Positions 17,240 to 26,162 of a DNA stretch of 31,180 nucleotides are shown here, one piece after another. How positions within the stretch are numbered: position 1 is the stretch's first letter; each line of letters starts with the position of its first letter. The stretch is taken from positions 1 through 31,180 of the forward strand of contig JAMPAO010000017.1 of NCBI GenBank assembly GCA_023667165.1, read 5' to 3'. A model generated the notes under the pieces. It made no database searches. It saw only the letters and a list, made by a program, of their open reading frames with translations, and had not been told where the DNA came from. The position numbers and the translations under genes were made by a program. Origin of the DNA: Ruminococcus sp. (lineage in GTDB: Bacteria > Bacillota > Clostridia > Oscillospirales > Ruminococcaceae).

Positions 17240-17572
17240 ATGAGTAAAAGGACAATTGAAAAACACATAAAATACAACGCCGAGGAATGGAAAATCGTGT
17301 CAGAAAAAGCTGCCGCGCTTGGTCAGCGAGCGGGAACTTTTATCCGCGAAGTTTCCGTTCGGGGCGTTATCAAAAATTACGATATGCAGCAGTTTAACCA
17401 CCTCGTAGTGTCGTTCAATCGCATAGCCAACGAACTTAATCAAATTGCAAAAGTTGCTAATTCAACGAAATCAATTTACGCCAAAGATGTTGAAGATTTG
17501 AAAAAATCGTTTAATTATCTTAACGCGGTTTTTGAAAATTATCTCCTGCCGCTGAAAGAGGAGGTGGTCTGA
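17240..17572 (+). CDS. mobC: MobC-type relaxosome protein
   Basis: A 110-aa protein with AAAGGAG upstream. After a basic N-terminus (MSKRTIEKHIKYNAEEWKIV, ribbon-helix-helix-like) comes the MobC signature LVVSFNRIANELNQIAKVAN. MobC proteins bind oriT and help open the nick region for the relaxase. It ends two bases before the relaxase start, indicating coupled translation. Confidence 0.88.
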   Translation: MSKRTIEKHIKYNAEEWKIVSEKAAALGQRAGTFIREVSVRGVIKNYDMQQFNHLVVSFNRIANELNQIAKVANSTKSIYAKDVEDLKKSFNYLNAVFENYLLPLKEEVV

Positions 17573-17574
17573 TT

Positions 17575-19011
17575 TTGGCAATCGTGAAATATATCGCCGT
17601 TCATAAATCGCCGAAAAATTTTTTGCGGTACATTATGAACGGCGACAAAACCGAGGAAATGAAACTTGTGACGGGTCTGAATTGTACAGCGGATTTGGAT
17701 TTTGCTTACAATCAATTTTGCAATGTTTTTGAGAAATTTGCAAAGGAGCGTTTTTCTAAAAAATCAATAAGTAACGGAAAAGAAAAAATTCGTCTGCACC
17801 ATTATATTCAATCTTTCAAACCCAGTGAAATTTCTCCCGAAACTGCACATAAAATCGGCGTTGAATGGGCGCGAAAAGTTTTCGGGGAAAATCATCAAGT
17901 GCTTGTTACCACACACGTTGACCGTCAGCATATTCATAACCATTTCGCGGTTTCGGCGTATGACCTTTACGGGAAAAAATGGTACGGTAATAAAACCTCG
18001 CTGAAATTTTGCCGTGATGTTTCGGATAAAATTTGCAAGTCGCACGAGTTGAGTATTATTGAAAATCCGACATACAAGAGCAATCAAAAATATTCGGACT
18101 GGCTTGCAAGGCAAAACGGCGTTTCCTGGAAAACGCGGCTTTGTGATGAAATTGATAAAATCGTTTTGCAGAAAGATGTGAGAACGGTTGAAGATTTGGC
18201 TGAGCAGTTGCGTGAAAAATATTATGCGGTCACGCTGAAAAAATTTTTGTCGATAAAGGTTTCGGAAAATCGCAAAGCTATCAGAAGTTACCGTTTGGGG
18301 GACGGCTATGCAATTGAGGAACTGCAATATCGGATTGAAAATAAAAATCGAGAATTGAGTTTGCAGGCTGTTGCAAAATTTCAAGGTATTCAACGGGAGT
18401 ATGCTTTCTGCTTGCGGGAATTGCAGATTATGGTTTATCGGAAGTCCGATAATTCTAACAAAATTACATACCGAGAGTTGCACCAAAACGCCGAGTTGCT
18501 GACTTTTCTTTGCGACAACAAAATTCAATCCATTGCGGATTTTGAAAATGTGGTTAATGCGGCTGCCGAAAAATCAGATAGCTTGAAAAAATCACGCGAC
18601 AAGTTACTGCGAGAAATTTCCGAAAAGGAAAATATTTTGAAATACGGCGCGAGGTACATTGAACTCAATAAAATTAAAATGCCGACCGCTACCCAGCTTG
18701 AGGAACTGGCGAAATACAGACACCTTGTAAAGTTTGGACTTCGTTCTGCGGACGATATTGAAGTCCACAGGCAGGAGCTTGAAAAGCTGAAATCGGAAAT
18801 TTCCGAAATCGACCGCAAAATTGAAATTGCGGAAAAAGAAAAATCTGCGGCGGCGAATAATTACAAAACCTACTTGCGGCAAATGCAAAGCGATTATGAC
18901 TTTATTCTCGAACGTCAGCGCAGGGACCGTGAAGAAGTTGAACAAGCCGAGCGGGAATTTCAAGTCACCAAAATTTCCGAAAATCAGAAAAGAAATTATT
19001 TTGTACGTTGA
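17575..19011 (+). CDS. Relaxase (MOBP, PF03432-like)
   Basis: A 478-aa mobilisation nuclease. TTG start at 17575 is supported by GAGGAGG about 10 bases upstream and coupling to mobC. The presumed nucleophile Tyr19 lies in KSPKNFLRYIMNGDK. The metal-binding triad is in H114-V-D-R-Q-H119-I-H121-N-H-F. The relaxase domain spans roughly residues 1-260; the C-terminal half (about 320-470) is a long coiled coil without a helicase or primase motif. It would nick oriT, stay covalently on the 5' end and be guided through a coupling protein supplied by another conjugative element. Confidence 0.9.
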   Translation: MAIVKYIAVHKSPKNFLRYIMNGDKTEEMKLVTGLNCTADLDFAYNQFCNVFEKFAKERFSKKSISNGKEKIRLHHYIQSFKPSEISPETAHKIGVEWARKVFGENHQVLVTTHVDRQHIHNHFAVSAYDLYGKKWYGNKTSLKFCRDVSDKICKSHELSIIENPTYKSNQKYSDWLARQNGVSWKTRLCDEIDKIVLQKDVRTVEDLAEQLREKYYAVTLKKFLSIKVSENRKAIRSYRLGDGYAIEELQYRIENKNRELSLQAVAKFQGIQREYAFCLRELQIMVYRKSDNSNKITYRELHQNAELLTFLCDNKIQSIADFENVVNAAAEKSDSLKKSRDKLLREISEKENILKYGARYIELNKIKMPTATQLEELAKYRHLVKFGLRSADDIEVHRQELEKLKSEISEIDRKIEIAEKEKSAAANNYKTYLRQMQSDYDFILERQRRDREEVEQAEREFQVTKISENQKRNYFVR

Positions 19012-19058
19012 TGTGCAAAGTGCGCGGAAATGTTTAAAAATTTTGTCAGGATTTACCA

Positions 19059-19087
19059 TTGATTTATTTGTCAAAATATGCGATAAT
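19059..19087 (+). promoter_or_regulatory. Probable promoter of the acidic-protein gene
   Basis: TTGATT (19059-19064) and GATAAT (19082-19087), spaced by 17 bp, precede an AT-rich leader of about 65 nt before ATG 19159. It is a moderate match to consensus. Confidence 0.45.
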
Positions 19088-19158
19088 ATATGTGTGAATA
19101 AATATTTGATAAATTATTAAATATTTTATTTAGACTTTTTGAAATGGAGGAATTTTTT

Positions 19159-19533
19159 ATGTTTGAAGTCAGGAGTGAAGCCCACGGGCGGGTATTGAGC
19201 GCGGTTGAGGACGTTGTTTCCTGTTGCGAGGTGCGGGACGATTTCCGCGAGTGGAGCGATGTTGCCGGCTCGTCAATTCAGGCGTTTTTGGAGGATTTGA
19301 ATGCCGAGCAGTTGGACGATACTTGTGGGGTATTTATGGAGTACATAGCCGAATGCGACGATGAAAATCTTGCGAACGGAATTAGAGACGGTTTGAGAAT
19401 TTGCCTTAGTGAAATGCTTGATTATATCGGGGACGTTGGCGAAGATGATGACGAGGACGATTTTTATTCCGATTATGACAGGGAAACGGCGGCGTTGGTT
19501 TTTGAAATTAAGGCGGCTGTCGAAAAAATATAA
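19159..19533 (+). CDS. Unknown very acidic protein, 124 aa
   Basis: The start at ATG 19159 (MFEVRSEAHGRVLSAVEDVV) is chosen because GGAGG lies 10-14 bases upstream; the ATG at 19144 precedes that site. About 35 of 124 residues are Asp or Glu against about nine Lys/Arg, with a cluster GDVGEDDDEDDFYSDYD near the C-terminus. It is predicted to be helical, with no membrane span. Strong negative charge on a short protein next to mobilisation genes recalls DNA-mimic antirestriction proteins, but sequence similarity to ArdA or similar is not visible. It is the last leftward IME gene before the Pho cargo. Confidence 0.7.
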   Translation: MFEVRSEAHGRVLSAVEDVVSCCEVRDDFREWSDVAGSSIQAFLEDLNAEQLDDTCGVFMEYIAECDDENLANGIRDGLRICLSEMLDYIGDVGEDDDEDDFYSDYDRETAALVFEIKAAVEKI

Positions 19534-19538
19534 AAACA

Positions 19539-19568
19539 GCAGTATCGTGAAAACGATACTGCCGCTTT
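19539..19568. terminator. Bidirectional terminator between the acidic gene and phoR
   Basis: GCAGTATCGT (19539-19548), loop GAAA, ACGATACTGC (19553-19562), with T-rich sequence on either side depending on strand. It separates the converging + strand IME genes and the minus-strand Pho operon. Confidence 0.8.
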
Positions 19569-19579
19569 TATAAAGCAAT

Positions 19580-21235
19580 TTATTTCGGCAACTCCACCGT
19601 AATCTCCGTCCCGCGCCCAACCTCGCTTTGAACTTCAATGCTGCCGTTATGCAGCTTAACCGCGTGCTTGACGATTGAAAGCCCCAGCCCCGTACCGCCG
19701 ATTTCCTTGGAATGACTTTTATCAACGCGGTAAAAACGTTCAAAAATGCGCTCCCGATATTTTTCGGGAATACCTATACCCGTGTCGGAAACCGTCAGCC
19801 GTGCCGTTTTTTCGTTACCCGCAACCGAAATTTTTACCGTCCCGCCCCTGCGGTTGTATTTTACCGCGTTGTCGCAAAGGTTGAAAATTATCTCCCGCAC
19901 AAGTTGGGGAATACCGTAAATCACCGTTTCTCCGCCCTCTGCGGAAACGCTTACACCCAAAGAATTTGCCTGCGGTTCAAGGCTTGCCGCCGTTTCCTTT
20001 GCGAGGACAAAAAGGTCAATATTTTCATACCGCATATCACCCGCGCCCTCGTCCAAACGGGAAAGCTTTATAATGTCCTCCACCAAACGTATCATTCGCT
20101 GACTTTCCGCGTATATCCGCGAGGAAAAATCCCGCATATCCTCCTGCCTTGCCGTACCGTTCGCCATAAGCTCCGCGCAGCCCGAAATCGTTTGCAGCGG
20201 CGTTTTTAATTCGTGGGAAACGTTTGCGGTAAATTCCCGCCGCAGCCGCTCGGTTTTCTCCTTTTCGGTAACGTCCAAAAAAAGCAGAACCGTGCCGAAA
20301 TTTTCGTCCTCGGAAATAACGGGATTTGCCGTTGTCTGATATTTTCCGCCCCGCATTTCAACAATTTTTTCGGAATGCCTGCCATCCTCCGTATTCTCCA
20401 AAACCTCCCGCAATTCGGGACTTCTGTTCACCGACAAAATAAATTCTCCAATCGGCGGATTTTCCGCACCGAGCAGACGGACGGCGGCGGGGTTAATGCT
20501 CATAATTATTTTTTTGCTGTTCAACAGCACAATTCCCTCCGCCATACCGTTTGTTACCGTTTCAAATTCCCGCTGTCTGCGCAGTAAATCGCTGCTCTGC
20601 CGTTTAATTTCTTTTTGCTGGGAACTAAGCCGCCGCAGCAGGGGCGCGATTTCGTCATAGCTTTCATTTGCAAGGGGTTCGTCCAAATTAAGAGTATTGA
20701 GGGGTTTTACGATATTTTTTGAAAGCCGCGCCGCCAGCGCAATTGACAGTATCAGAGCAAACAAAAAAATCACGCATATAGGCTGCGCCATTCCGATGAT
20801 AAGCGCAAGCAGGGAATTTTGCGCCACGCTAAGCCTTATCACGGTGTCATCGGGGAGCAATTCCGCGCAGTAAAAGGAACGCACCGTAAGGGTTTCGGAA
20901 TAGCGGGAGCTTTCCCCGAAGCCCTCGGAAAAAGCCTGCTTTACCTCCTCGCGCTGCAGATGATTTTCCATTTCGGAGCTGTTTTTTTCACTGTCGTAAA
21001 GCACACCGCCGTCCGCCGCAATCCAAGTAATTCTGAAACCGTCCGTTTCAAGTCCTTCAAAATATGACGCGCCCTCGTTTGTCACACCCTGCGCCGCAAG
21101 TCTTGTCTGCATACGGAGCTGACTTTTCTGCACCCCCGAAAAATAATCGTACAGCACCCACATAAAAAGCGTTGCCGAGGCGATAAAAACGCAAACCGCC
21201 GCAAGGCAAACCGAGCGGAAAATTTTCTTGGTCAT
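19580..21235 (-). CDS. phoR: Phosphate sensor histidine kinase PhoR
   Basis: A 551-aa membrane kinase. TM1 is about residues 9-30, the extracytoplasmic part about 31-145, and TM2 about 147-170. A HAMP-like linker, a PAS domain (about 225-330, MAEGIVLLNSKKIIMSINPA) and the kinase core follow: H-box FTANVSHELKTPL, N-box NLCDNAVKYN, G1 DTGIGIP, F-box FERFYRVD, G2 GGTGLGLSIV. All catalytic boxes are intact. Its ATG overlaps the PhoB stop by 4 bp (ATGA), so the pair is coupled. Family role: phosphorylate PhoB when phosphate is low, with PhoU and the Pst transporter restraining it. It is the last gene of the operon. Confidence 0.92.
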   Translation of the reverse strand: MTKKIFRSVCLAAVCVFIASATLFMWVLYDYFSGVQKSQLRMQTRLAAQGVTNEGASYFEGLETDGFRITWIAADGGVLYDSEKNSSEMENHLQREEVKQAFSEGFGESSRYSETLTVRSFYCAELLPDDTVIRLSVAQNSLLALIIGMAQPICVIFLFALILSIALAARLSKNIVKPLNTLNLDEPLANESYDEIAPLLRRLSSQQKEIKRQSSDLLRRQREFETVTNGMAEGIVLLNSKKIIMSINPAAVRLLGAENPPIGEFILSVNRSPELREVLENTEDGRHSEKIVEMRGGKYQTTANPVISEDENFGTVLLFLDVTEKEKTERLRREFTANVSHELKTPLQTISGCAELMANGTARQEDMRDFSSRIYAESQRMIRLVEDIIKLSRLDEGAGDMRYENIDLFVLAKETAASLEPQANSLGVSVSAEGGETVIYGIPQLVREIIFNLCDNAVKYNRRGGTVKISVAGNEKTARLTVSDTGIGIPEKYRERIFERFYRVDKSHSKEIGGTGLGLSIVKHAVKLHNGSIEVQSEVGRGTEITVELPK

Positions 21236-21903
21236 AATCTCTCTCCCATTCGGTAGCCGACGCCCCGAACCGTTTCAATGTATTCTCCGCAGACGCCCAG
21301 CTTTGTCCGCAGAGTGCCTATGTGAACGTCCACGGTACGGGTCTCGCCGAGAAAATCCTCGCCCCACACCCTCTGTAAAAGGTGTTCCCGCGTGAAAACA
21401 AGCCCGGGATTTTCCATAAATAATTTCAGCATTTCATATTCTTTAAGAGTAAGCTCAACCTGCCGTCCAGCCGATGTTACAAGGTGCTTTGCCGTATTCA
21501 TTTCAAGCAAGCCCCGCCGCATTGCCGAGGGCGGATTTTTCTCCGCGCGGCGCAGAACCGCCCTTACCCGCGAAACCATTTCCATCATTCCGAAGGGCTT
21601 TGCCAGATAATCGTCCGCCCCCGCGTCAAGCCCCGTTACCTTGTCGTACTCCGTACCCTTTGCCGTTGCCATAATAACGGGAATTTCCGCAAAAGACGGG
21701 TTTGCTTTCAGCCGCTTTAAAACGGAAATCCCGTCCTCCTCGGGGAGCATAATGTCCAGCATAACAAGCCTTGGAATTTGTTTTTTCAGTTCCTCAAAAA
21801 GTCCGCCGCTTTCTGAAAATCCCATTGCCTCAAACCCCGAGGCGCGGAGGGTATATATCATCAGCTCACGTATACCGCCGTCGTCCTCAACGCAGAAAAT
21901 CAC
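21232..21903 (-). CDS. phoB: Phosphate response regulator PhoB (PhoP-type)
   Basis: OmpR/PhoB-class regulator. The receiver has the acidic pair VEDD, phospho-acceptor Asp in VMLDIMLPEEDG and the conserved Lys in YLAKPFG. The winged-helix output domain ends RTVDVHIGTLRTKL..ETVRGVGYRM. I place the start at GTG 21903: AAAGGAG sits 9 bases upstream of it but directly abuts the ATG at 21912, leaving no room for initiation there. It is followed by phoR with a 4-bp overlap and preceded by phoU. Its likely target is the pair of TTTTACA boxes before pstS. Confidence 0.9.
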   Translation of the reverse strand: MIFCVEDDGGIRELMIYTLRASGFEAMGFSESGGLFEELKKQIPRLVMLDIMLPEEDGISVLKRLKANPSFAEIPVIMATAKGTEYDKVTGLDAGADDYLAKPFGMMEMVSRVRAVLRRAEKNPPSAMRRGLLEMNTAKHLVTSAGRQVELTLKEYEMLKLFMENPGLVFTREHLLQRVWGEDFLGETRTVDVHIGTLRTKLGVCGEYIETVRGVGYRMGERL

Positions 21904-21975
21904 CGCTATCATCTCCTTTCAAACTATTATACGGCAATTTTATGTATTTTTCAACCGTTTCGCTTGTAAGTTTTA

Positions 21976-22629
21976 TTACGCGTTTTCGTTAATCGGGTGA
22001 CGTCCCGTAACGGAAAATTCCACCCATTCCGCGATATTTACCGCGTGGTCGCCGATACGCTCGAAATATTTGGCAATCATTAACAGGTCAAGAGCATATT
22101 CGCCGTCCTCGGGGTTTTCCGCAATTGTTTTTATGAGACTGTTTTTTACCCGCTTAAAGCAGTCGTCCACAACATCGTCGTATTCCTCCACGGCTTTAGC
22201 GGCGGTCAAGTCCTGCTTAACATACGCGTCAATGCTGTCCGTAACCATTTTTATTGCCGCCTGTCCCATTTTGCGTATGGGCAGATAATCGGGAGGCGTG
22301 CGCCCGTTCAGAAATGCGATAATTTCCCCTATGTCCTCCGCTTGGTCGCCTATGCGCTCCATATCGGTTATCATTTTTAACGCCGCGGAAATGTGCCGCA
22401 AATCGTTTGCCACAGGCTGCTGTTTCAAAAGCAGCTTTAAGCAGAGGCTCTCAATATCCCGCTCCTTGCGGTCTATTTCCTTTTCAGTATCGGAAATATT
22501 TTTCGCCTGCCCCATATCCCCCTCGGAGAGAGCCTTTACCGCAACGGCTATAGCCTCCTCGCAAAGGCTGCCCATAGAAATAAGCTCCTCGTTCAAAAGA
22601 GCAAGCTGTTCGTCGAAATGTGTTCTCAT
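21976..22629 (-). CDS. phoU: Phosphate transport regulator PhoU
   Basis: A 217-aa all-helical PhoU with both repeats visible: MRTHFDEQLALLNEELISMG..DRKERDIESLCLKLL and VANDLRHISAALKMITDMERIGDQAEDI, then the second copy ending ..MIAKYFERIGDHAVNIAEWV. Both carry the metal-binding E/DxxxD pattern. The ATG shares a base with the pstB stop (TAATG), so translation is coupled. PhoU links the Pst transporter to PhoR, preventing signalling and excess uptake when phosphate is plentiful. Confidence 0.94.
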   Translation of the reverse strand: MRTHFDEQLALLNEELISMGSLCEEAIAVAVKALSEGDMGQAKNISDTEKEIDRKERDIESLCLKLLLKQQPVANDLRHISAALKMITDMERIGDQAEDIGEIIAFLNGRTPPDYLPIRKMGQAAIKMVTDSIDAYVKQDLTAAKAVEEYDDVVDDCFKRVKNSLIKTIAENPEDGEYALDLLMIAKYFERIGDHAVNIAEWVEFSVTGRHPINENA

Positions 22630-23384
22630 TATCCGAACCTCCCTGTAATATAGTCCTCGGTGCGGCTGTCCCAAGGGTTGGAGAAAAGCACCTCGGTGTC
22701 GTCGTACTCCACAAGCTCGCCCAGCAGGAAAAACGCCGTTTTGTCGGAAATTCTCACCGCCTGCTGCATATTGTGGGTCACCGTGATTATGGTGTAATTT
22801 TTCTTAAGCTCCATTACAAGCTCTTCGATTTTTGACGTGGAAATCGGGTCAAGGGCGCTTGTGGGCTCGTCCATTAAAAGGACTTTCGGCTCAACCGCCA
22901 GCGCCCTCGCGATGCACAAACGCTGCTGCTGACCGCCCGAAAGACCGAGGGCACTCTTTTTGAGCCTGTCCTTTACCTCGTCCCAAATCGCCGCCCCGCG
23001 CAGGGAACGCTCCACAATCTCATCAAGGACGGCTCGGCTTTTTATGCCGTGTATTCTCGGTCCGTAGGCGATATTGTCGTAAACGCTCATAGGGAACGGA
23101 TTAGGCTTTTGAAACACCATTCCTATCTCTTTCCGCAGGAAATTCACGTCCAGCTTAGGGTCATAAATATCCGTACTGCCGTAGCGCAGCTCGCCTGTGA
23201 TTTTTACGCCGTCTATCAAGTCGTTCATACGGTTGAGAGACTTTAAAAATGTGGACTTCCCGCAGCCCGACGGTCCTATCAGGGCGGTAATGCTTTTTTC
23301 GGGAATGTCTGTATTTATATCCTTTAACGCCTGCGTGTTCCCGTACCACAGGCACATATCCTTTACCGAAATTATCGTACTCAT
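22629..23384 (-). CDS. pstB: Phosphate ABC transporter ATPase PstB
   Basis: A 251-aa ABC ATPase: Walker A GPSGCGKST, Q-loop MVFQKPNPFPMSVYDN (typical of PstB), signature LSGGQQQRLCIARAL, Walker B VLLMDEPTSALDPIST, H-loop VTHNMQQA. ATG 23384 follows AAAGGAG and shares one base with the pstA stop (TGATG). It powers phosphate import with PstC and PstA on the cytoplasmic face of the membrane. Confidence 0.96.
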   Translation of the reverse strand: MSTIISVKDMCLWYGNTQALKDINTDIPEKSITALIGPSGCGKSTFLKSLNRMNDLIDGVKITGELRYGSTDIYDPKLDVNFLRKEIGMVFQKPNPFPMSVYDNIAYGPRIHGIKSRAVLDEIVERSLRGAAIWDEVKDRLKKSALGLSGGQQQRLCIARALAVEPKVLLMDEPTSALDPISTSKIEELVMELKKNYTIITVTHNMQQAVRISDKTAFFLLGELVEYDDTEVLFSNPWDSRTEDYITGRFG

Positions 23385-24295
23385 CAGTTTCTCCTTTTCT
23401 TGAACCAATATCCCGCGAAATCCGCAAGCAGGTCTATTATCAGGGTCAGTATCATTAGAATTGCGGCAATGGCAAACGCCGCGCCGAACTCGCCCTGCTC
23501 CTTTGCGTACACATAAAGGGCGACGGTGAGGGTCGAACCCGAGCTTGCAAGTCCCGCAAAAAATCCGTTCAGGACGTGGGCAAATCCCGCGGTAAAAAGC
23601 AGGGCGGCGGACTCGCCCAAAATGCGTCCCACAGAAAGAATACAGCCCGTAATTACCCCGTCAATACAGCTTGGCAGCACCACGGTGCGGATAACCGTCC
23701 ACTTTCCCGCTCCAAGCCCGAACGCGCCCTCGCGGTAGCTTTGTGGGACGGTTTTAAGGCTCTCCTGCGTTGTACGCATAACCGTGGGCAAATTCATAAT
23801 TACAAGGGTCAGCGCTCCCGCCGCAAGGGAGGTACGCATATTAAGAAACTGACAGAAAAACAGCATTCCCACAAGCCCGTAAATTATGGACGGTATTCCC
23901 GAAAGGGTTTCCGCCGCGTATTCTATCGCCGCCACAAGCCGCCTGTTTTTGGCGTACTCGGTAAGGTACACCGCCGCCCCCGCGCCTAAGGGTATCACGG
24001 TAACAAGGGCGGCAGTTATAATGTACAGCGTGTTCAGAATGTCGGGAAGTATCCCTATCCTGCCCGAAATATAGCTGGGCTTTGCGGATAAAAGCTCCCA
24101 AGTGATGTTGGGAAGTCCCTTTGCCAATACGTAAATTATCATAAAAGCCGTCAGTCCGCAGGTAAGGAGTACGGAAATTCCCATAAGAGCTTTCATTAAA
24201 ATTATGTACGCTTTTCTTTTCGGGGAAACCCTGTCCGCCGCTTTTGCTTTTGAGCAAATTTTTTCGCGGGGTATTACAATGGTTTTTTCTGACAT
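23384..24295 (-). CDS. pstA: Phosphate ABC transporter permease PstA
   Basis: A 303-aa permease with about six membrane spans and the EAA-loop (VPQSYREGAFGLGAGKWTVIRTVVLPSCIDG) that contacts PstB. An N-terminal cytoplasmic tail of about 28 residues precedes TM1 (AYIILMKALMGISVLLTCGL). The conserved segment LSGIPSIIYGLVGMLFF is present. The start overlaps the pstC stop by one base (TAATG). Confidence 0.94.
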   Translation of the reverse strand: MSEKTIVIPREKICSKAKAADRVSPKRKAYIILMKALMGISVLLTCGLTAFMIIYVLAKGLPNITWELLSAKPSYISGRIGILPDILNTLYIITAALVTVIPLGAGAAVYLTEYAKNRRLVAAIEYAAETLSGIPSIIYGLVGMLFFCQFLNMRTSLAAGALTLVIMNLPTVMRTTQESLKTVPQSYREGAFGLGAGKWTVIRTVVLPSCIDGVITGCILSVGRILGESAALLFTAGFAHVLNGFFAGLASSGSTLTVALYVYAKEQGEFGAAFAIAAILMILTLIIDLLADFAGYWFKKRRN

Positions 24296-25173
24296 TATTT
24301 TTCACCGCCTTTTTTTAGAAAGAAATTAAGCGCCGCGTTTATCAGCATAATGAACAGGAACAGCACAAGGGCTATCGAAAACAAAGCCTGCTGCTGAAGT
24401 CCCGAGGAATAGGACATTTCGCTTGCCACCGCCGTGGTTAGAAAGCGGACGCTTTGAAAAAGGGAGGGCATATTCGGGGCGTTTCCCGAAACCATCATTA
24501 CAGCCATTGCCTCGCCTATCGCCCTGCCGACGCCCAGCACCACAGCCGCCGCAATTCCGCTTTTTGCCGCCCTTACGGACACCTTGAAATAGGTTTCCAC
24601 AGGGGTCGCCCCCAAGGCTAAGGACGCGTCCTCATATTCTTTCGGGACAGCCTCCAGCGCAGTTATGGACACCTTGATTATCGACGGCAAAATCATTACC
24701 GCCAGTACGATAATTGCCGTCAAAAGGCTTGCCCCGTCGGGAATGTCAAACACTTTACGAACGGCGGGAACAAGCACCAGCATTCCAACCAAACCGTAAA
24801 CCACCGAGGGTATTCCCGCCAGCAGGCTCACCGCCGAGGAAACAACGGTTTTAACTTTGGACGGAGCGATTTTAGCAAGGTACAAAGCCGTCAAAAAGCC
24901 TATGGGTACGCCTAAAATTATCGCCCCCGCCGTTCCGTAAACGCTTGTGAGAATAAACGGCAGTATACCGTATTTAGGCTGAGCCGCCGTGGAAGCCCAA
25001 GTCCTGCCGAAAAGAAATTTTGCCAAACCGATTTTTTGTATGGCGGGAATGCCCGAAATCACCAGATAAACGGTTATCAGCAGTACGCAGCCCACCGTCA
25101 GCAGTCCCAAAATAAGAAATATGCCGTGGATAATTTTTTCAATTATTTTTTGATTTTTCATATTTACGACCAT
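24295..25173 (-). CDS. pstC: Phosphate ABC transporter permease PstC
   Basis: A 292-aa permease with about six spans, LLAGIPSVVYGLVGMLVLVP and the EAA-loop AVPKEYEDASLALGATPVETYFKVSV. The start is uncertain: ATG 25173 (MVVNMKNQK) or ATG 25161 (MKNQK). A GGAGG lies about 20 bases upstream, too far for efficient use, so initiation may be weak. A hairpin sits between pstS and this gene. Both features would make the permease less abundant than the binding protein. Confidence 0.93.
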   Translation of the reverse strand: MVVNMKNQKIIEKIIHGIFLILGLLTVGCVLLITVYLVISGIPAIQKIGLAKFLFGRTWASTAAQPKYGILPFILTSVYGTAGAIILGVPIGFLTALYLAKIAPSKVKTVVSSAVSLLAGIPSVVYGLVGMLVLVPAVRKVFDIPDGASLLTAIIVLAVMILPSIIKVSITALEAVPKEYEDASLALGATPVETYFKVSVRAAKSGIAAAVVLGVGRAIGEAMAVMMVSGNAPNMPSLFQSVRFLTTAVASEMSYSSGLQQQALFSIALVLFLFIMLINAALNFFLKKGGEK

Positions 25174-25271
25174 TTTCCCGTAAGGAAAAATGCGTCCTCC
25201 TTTCTAACGATGTTTTGTGTTTTTGCATTAGCAAAATTCCGAGCGGCAGCGAGGAAAACAAAACTCGCAGC

Positions 25272-25292
25272 TTGAAAATCGCAGATTTTCAA
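25272..25292 (-). promoter_or_regulatory. Hairpin between pstS and pstC
   Basis: TTGAAAATC (25272-25280) and GATTTTCAA (25284-25292) form a perfect 9-bp stem just after the pstS stop. On the minus strand a T-rich stretch follows at a distance. It could stabilise the pstS 3' end or partly terminate transcription, explaining excess PstS over permease as in other pst operons. Confidence 0.5.
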
Positions 25293-25304
25293 ACTTTTCA
25301 CCGT

Positions 25305-26117
25305 TTAATTCGCCGCAACCGCGCCCGCCTCGGAAATAAGCCGCGCCGAGCTTTCGGAGGTAGCAAAGTCAAAGAATTTCCGAGCTGCCGGGGACAGGTC
25401 CGCCCCGCTTTTCGTAACGAGAATAAAAGGTCGCTGAATTTTGTAACTGCCGTCCTTGACTGTACTTTCGGAGGGTGAAACGCCGTCCACCGAAACAGCC
25501 TTTACCGTGTCCTTTACCGAGGCAAGCGAGGCGTAGCCAACGGCGTTGGGATTGCCCGAAACCGTGGTAATAACGTCCCCCGTGGATGTAAGCTCCTGAC
25601 GGTATTTGCAGCAGTCCTCTGTGCCCGTAATGCTTTCAAAGCCGTCGCGCGTTCCCGAGCCTGCCTCCCTGCCGATGAGGACTATCTCCCCCGCATTTCC
25701 GCCCACGTCCTTCCAGTCGGTAATTTTTCCCGTGTAAATATCGGCGATTTCGGACAGCGTGAGGTCTGCAACGGGGTTTTCGGGATTTACGATAAGTGCA
25801 ATTCCGTCATACGCAAGAACCGTGGCGGTAAGTCCCTGCGATTTTTCTCCGTCTTTGAGTTCTCGGCTTGAAAGACCTATGTCGCAGCGCCCTTCCAAAA
25901 CCGCCTGAATACCCGACCCCGAACCCGTGGGATTGTATGTAAAGGTTATCTCGGGATTTTCAGCCTCGAAAGCCTCGCCCAACGTGCCTATAACCTTTTC
26001 CATAGAGGTAGAGCCGTCCGTGGAAACATTTCCCGAAGCCGCCCTTGAACAGCCCGCCACCGATACAGCCATTGCCGCTGTTAAAAGTACGGCGGTTAAT
26101 TTTTTGATTTTTTTCAT
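25305..26117 (-). CDS. pstS: Phosphate-binding lipoprotein PstS
   Basis: A 270-aa extracytoplasmic lipoprotein. The signal peptide MKKIKKLTAVLLTAAMAVSV leads to lipobox V-A-G-C with lipidated Cys23. Phosphate-contact motifs are present: STDGSTSM, NPTGSGSGI, GLSSRE and GREAGSGTRDGF. AAAGGAG upstream of ATG 26117. First gene of the operon, directly behind the Pho box. It captures phosphate at the cell surface and hands it to PstCA. Confidence 0.95.
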   Translation of the reverse strand: MKKIKKLTAVLLTAAMAVSVAGCSRAASGNVSTDGSTSMEKVIGTLGEAFEAENPEITFTYNPTGSGSGIQAVLEGRCDIGLSSRELKDGEKSQGLTATVLAYDGIALIVNPENPVADLTLSEIADIYTGKITDWKDVGGNAGEIVLIGREAGSGTRDGFESITGTEDCCKYRQELTSTGDVITTVSGNPNAVGYASLASVKDTVKAVSVDGVSPSESTVKDGSYKIQRPFILVTKSGADLSPAARKFFDFATSESSARLISEAGAVAAN

Positions 26118-26162
26118 AGTATCATTCTCCTTTGATTTTTTACCTTTCGGTTACGGGTATAT

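Noticed and set aside
17764..18528. 254-codon minus-strand ORF opposite the relaxase
   Set aside because: It lies wholly inside the well-supported relaxase gene, has no ribosome site and reads as low-complexity Phe/Asn/Ile-rich sequence typical of an antisense shadow.
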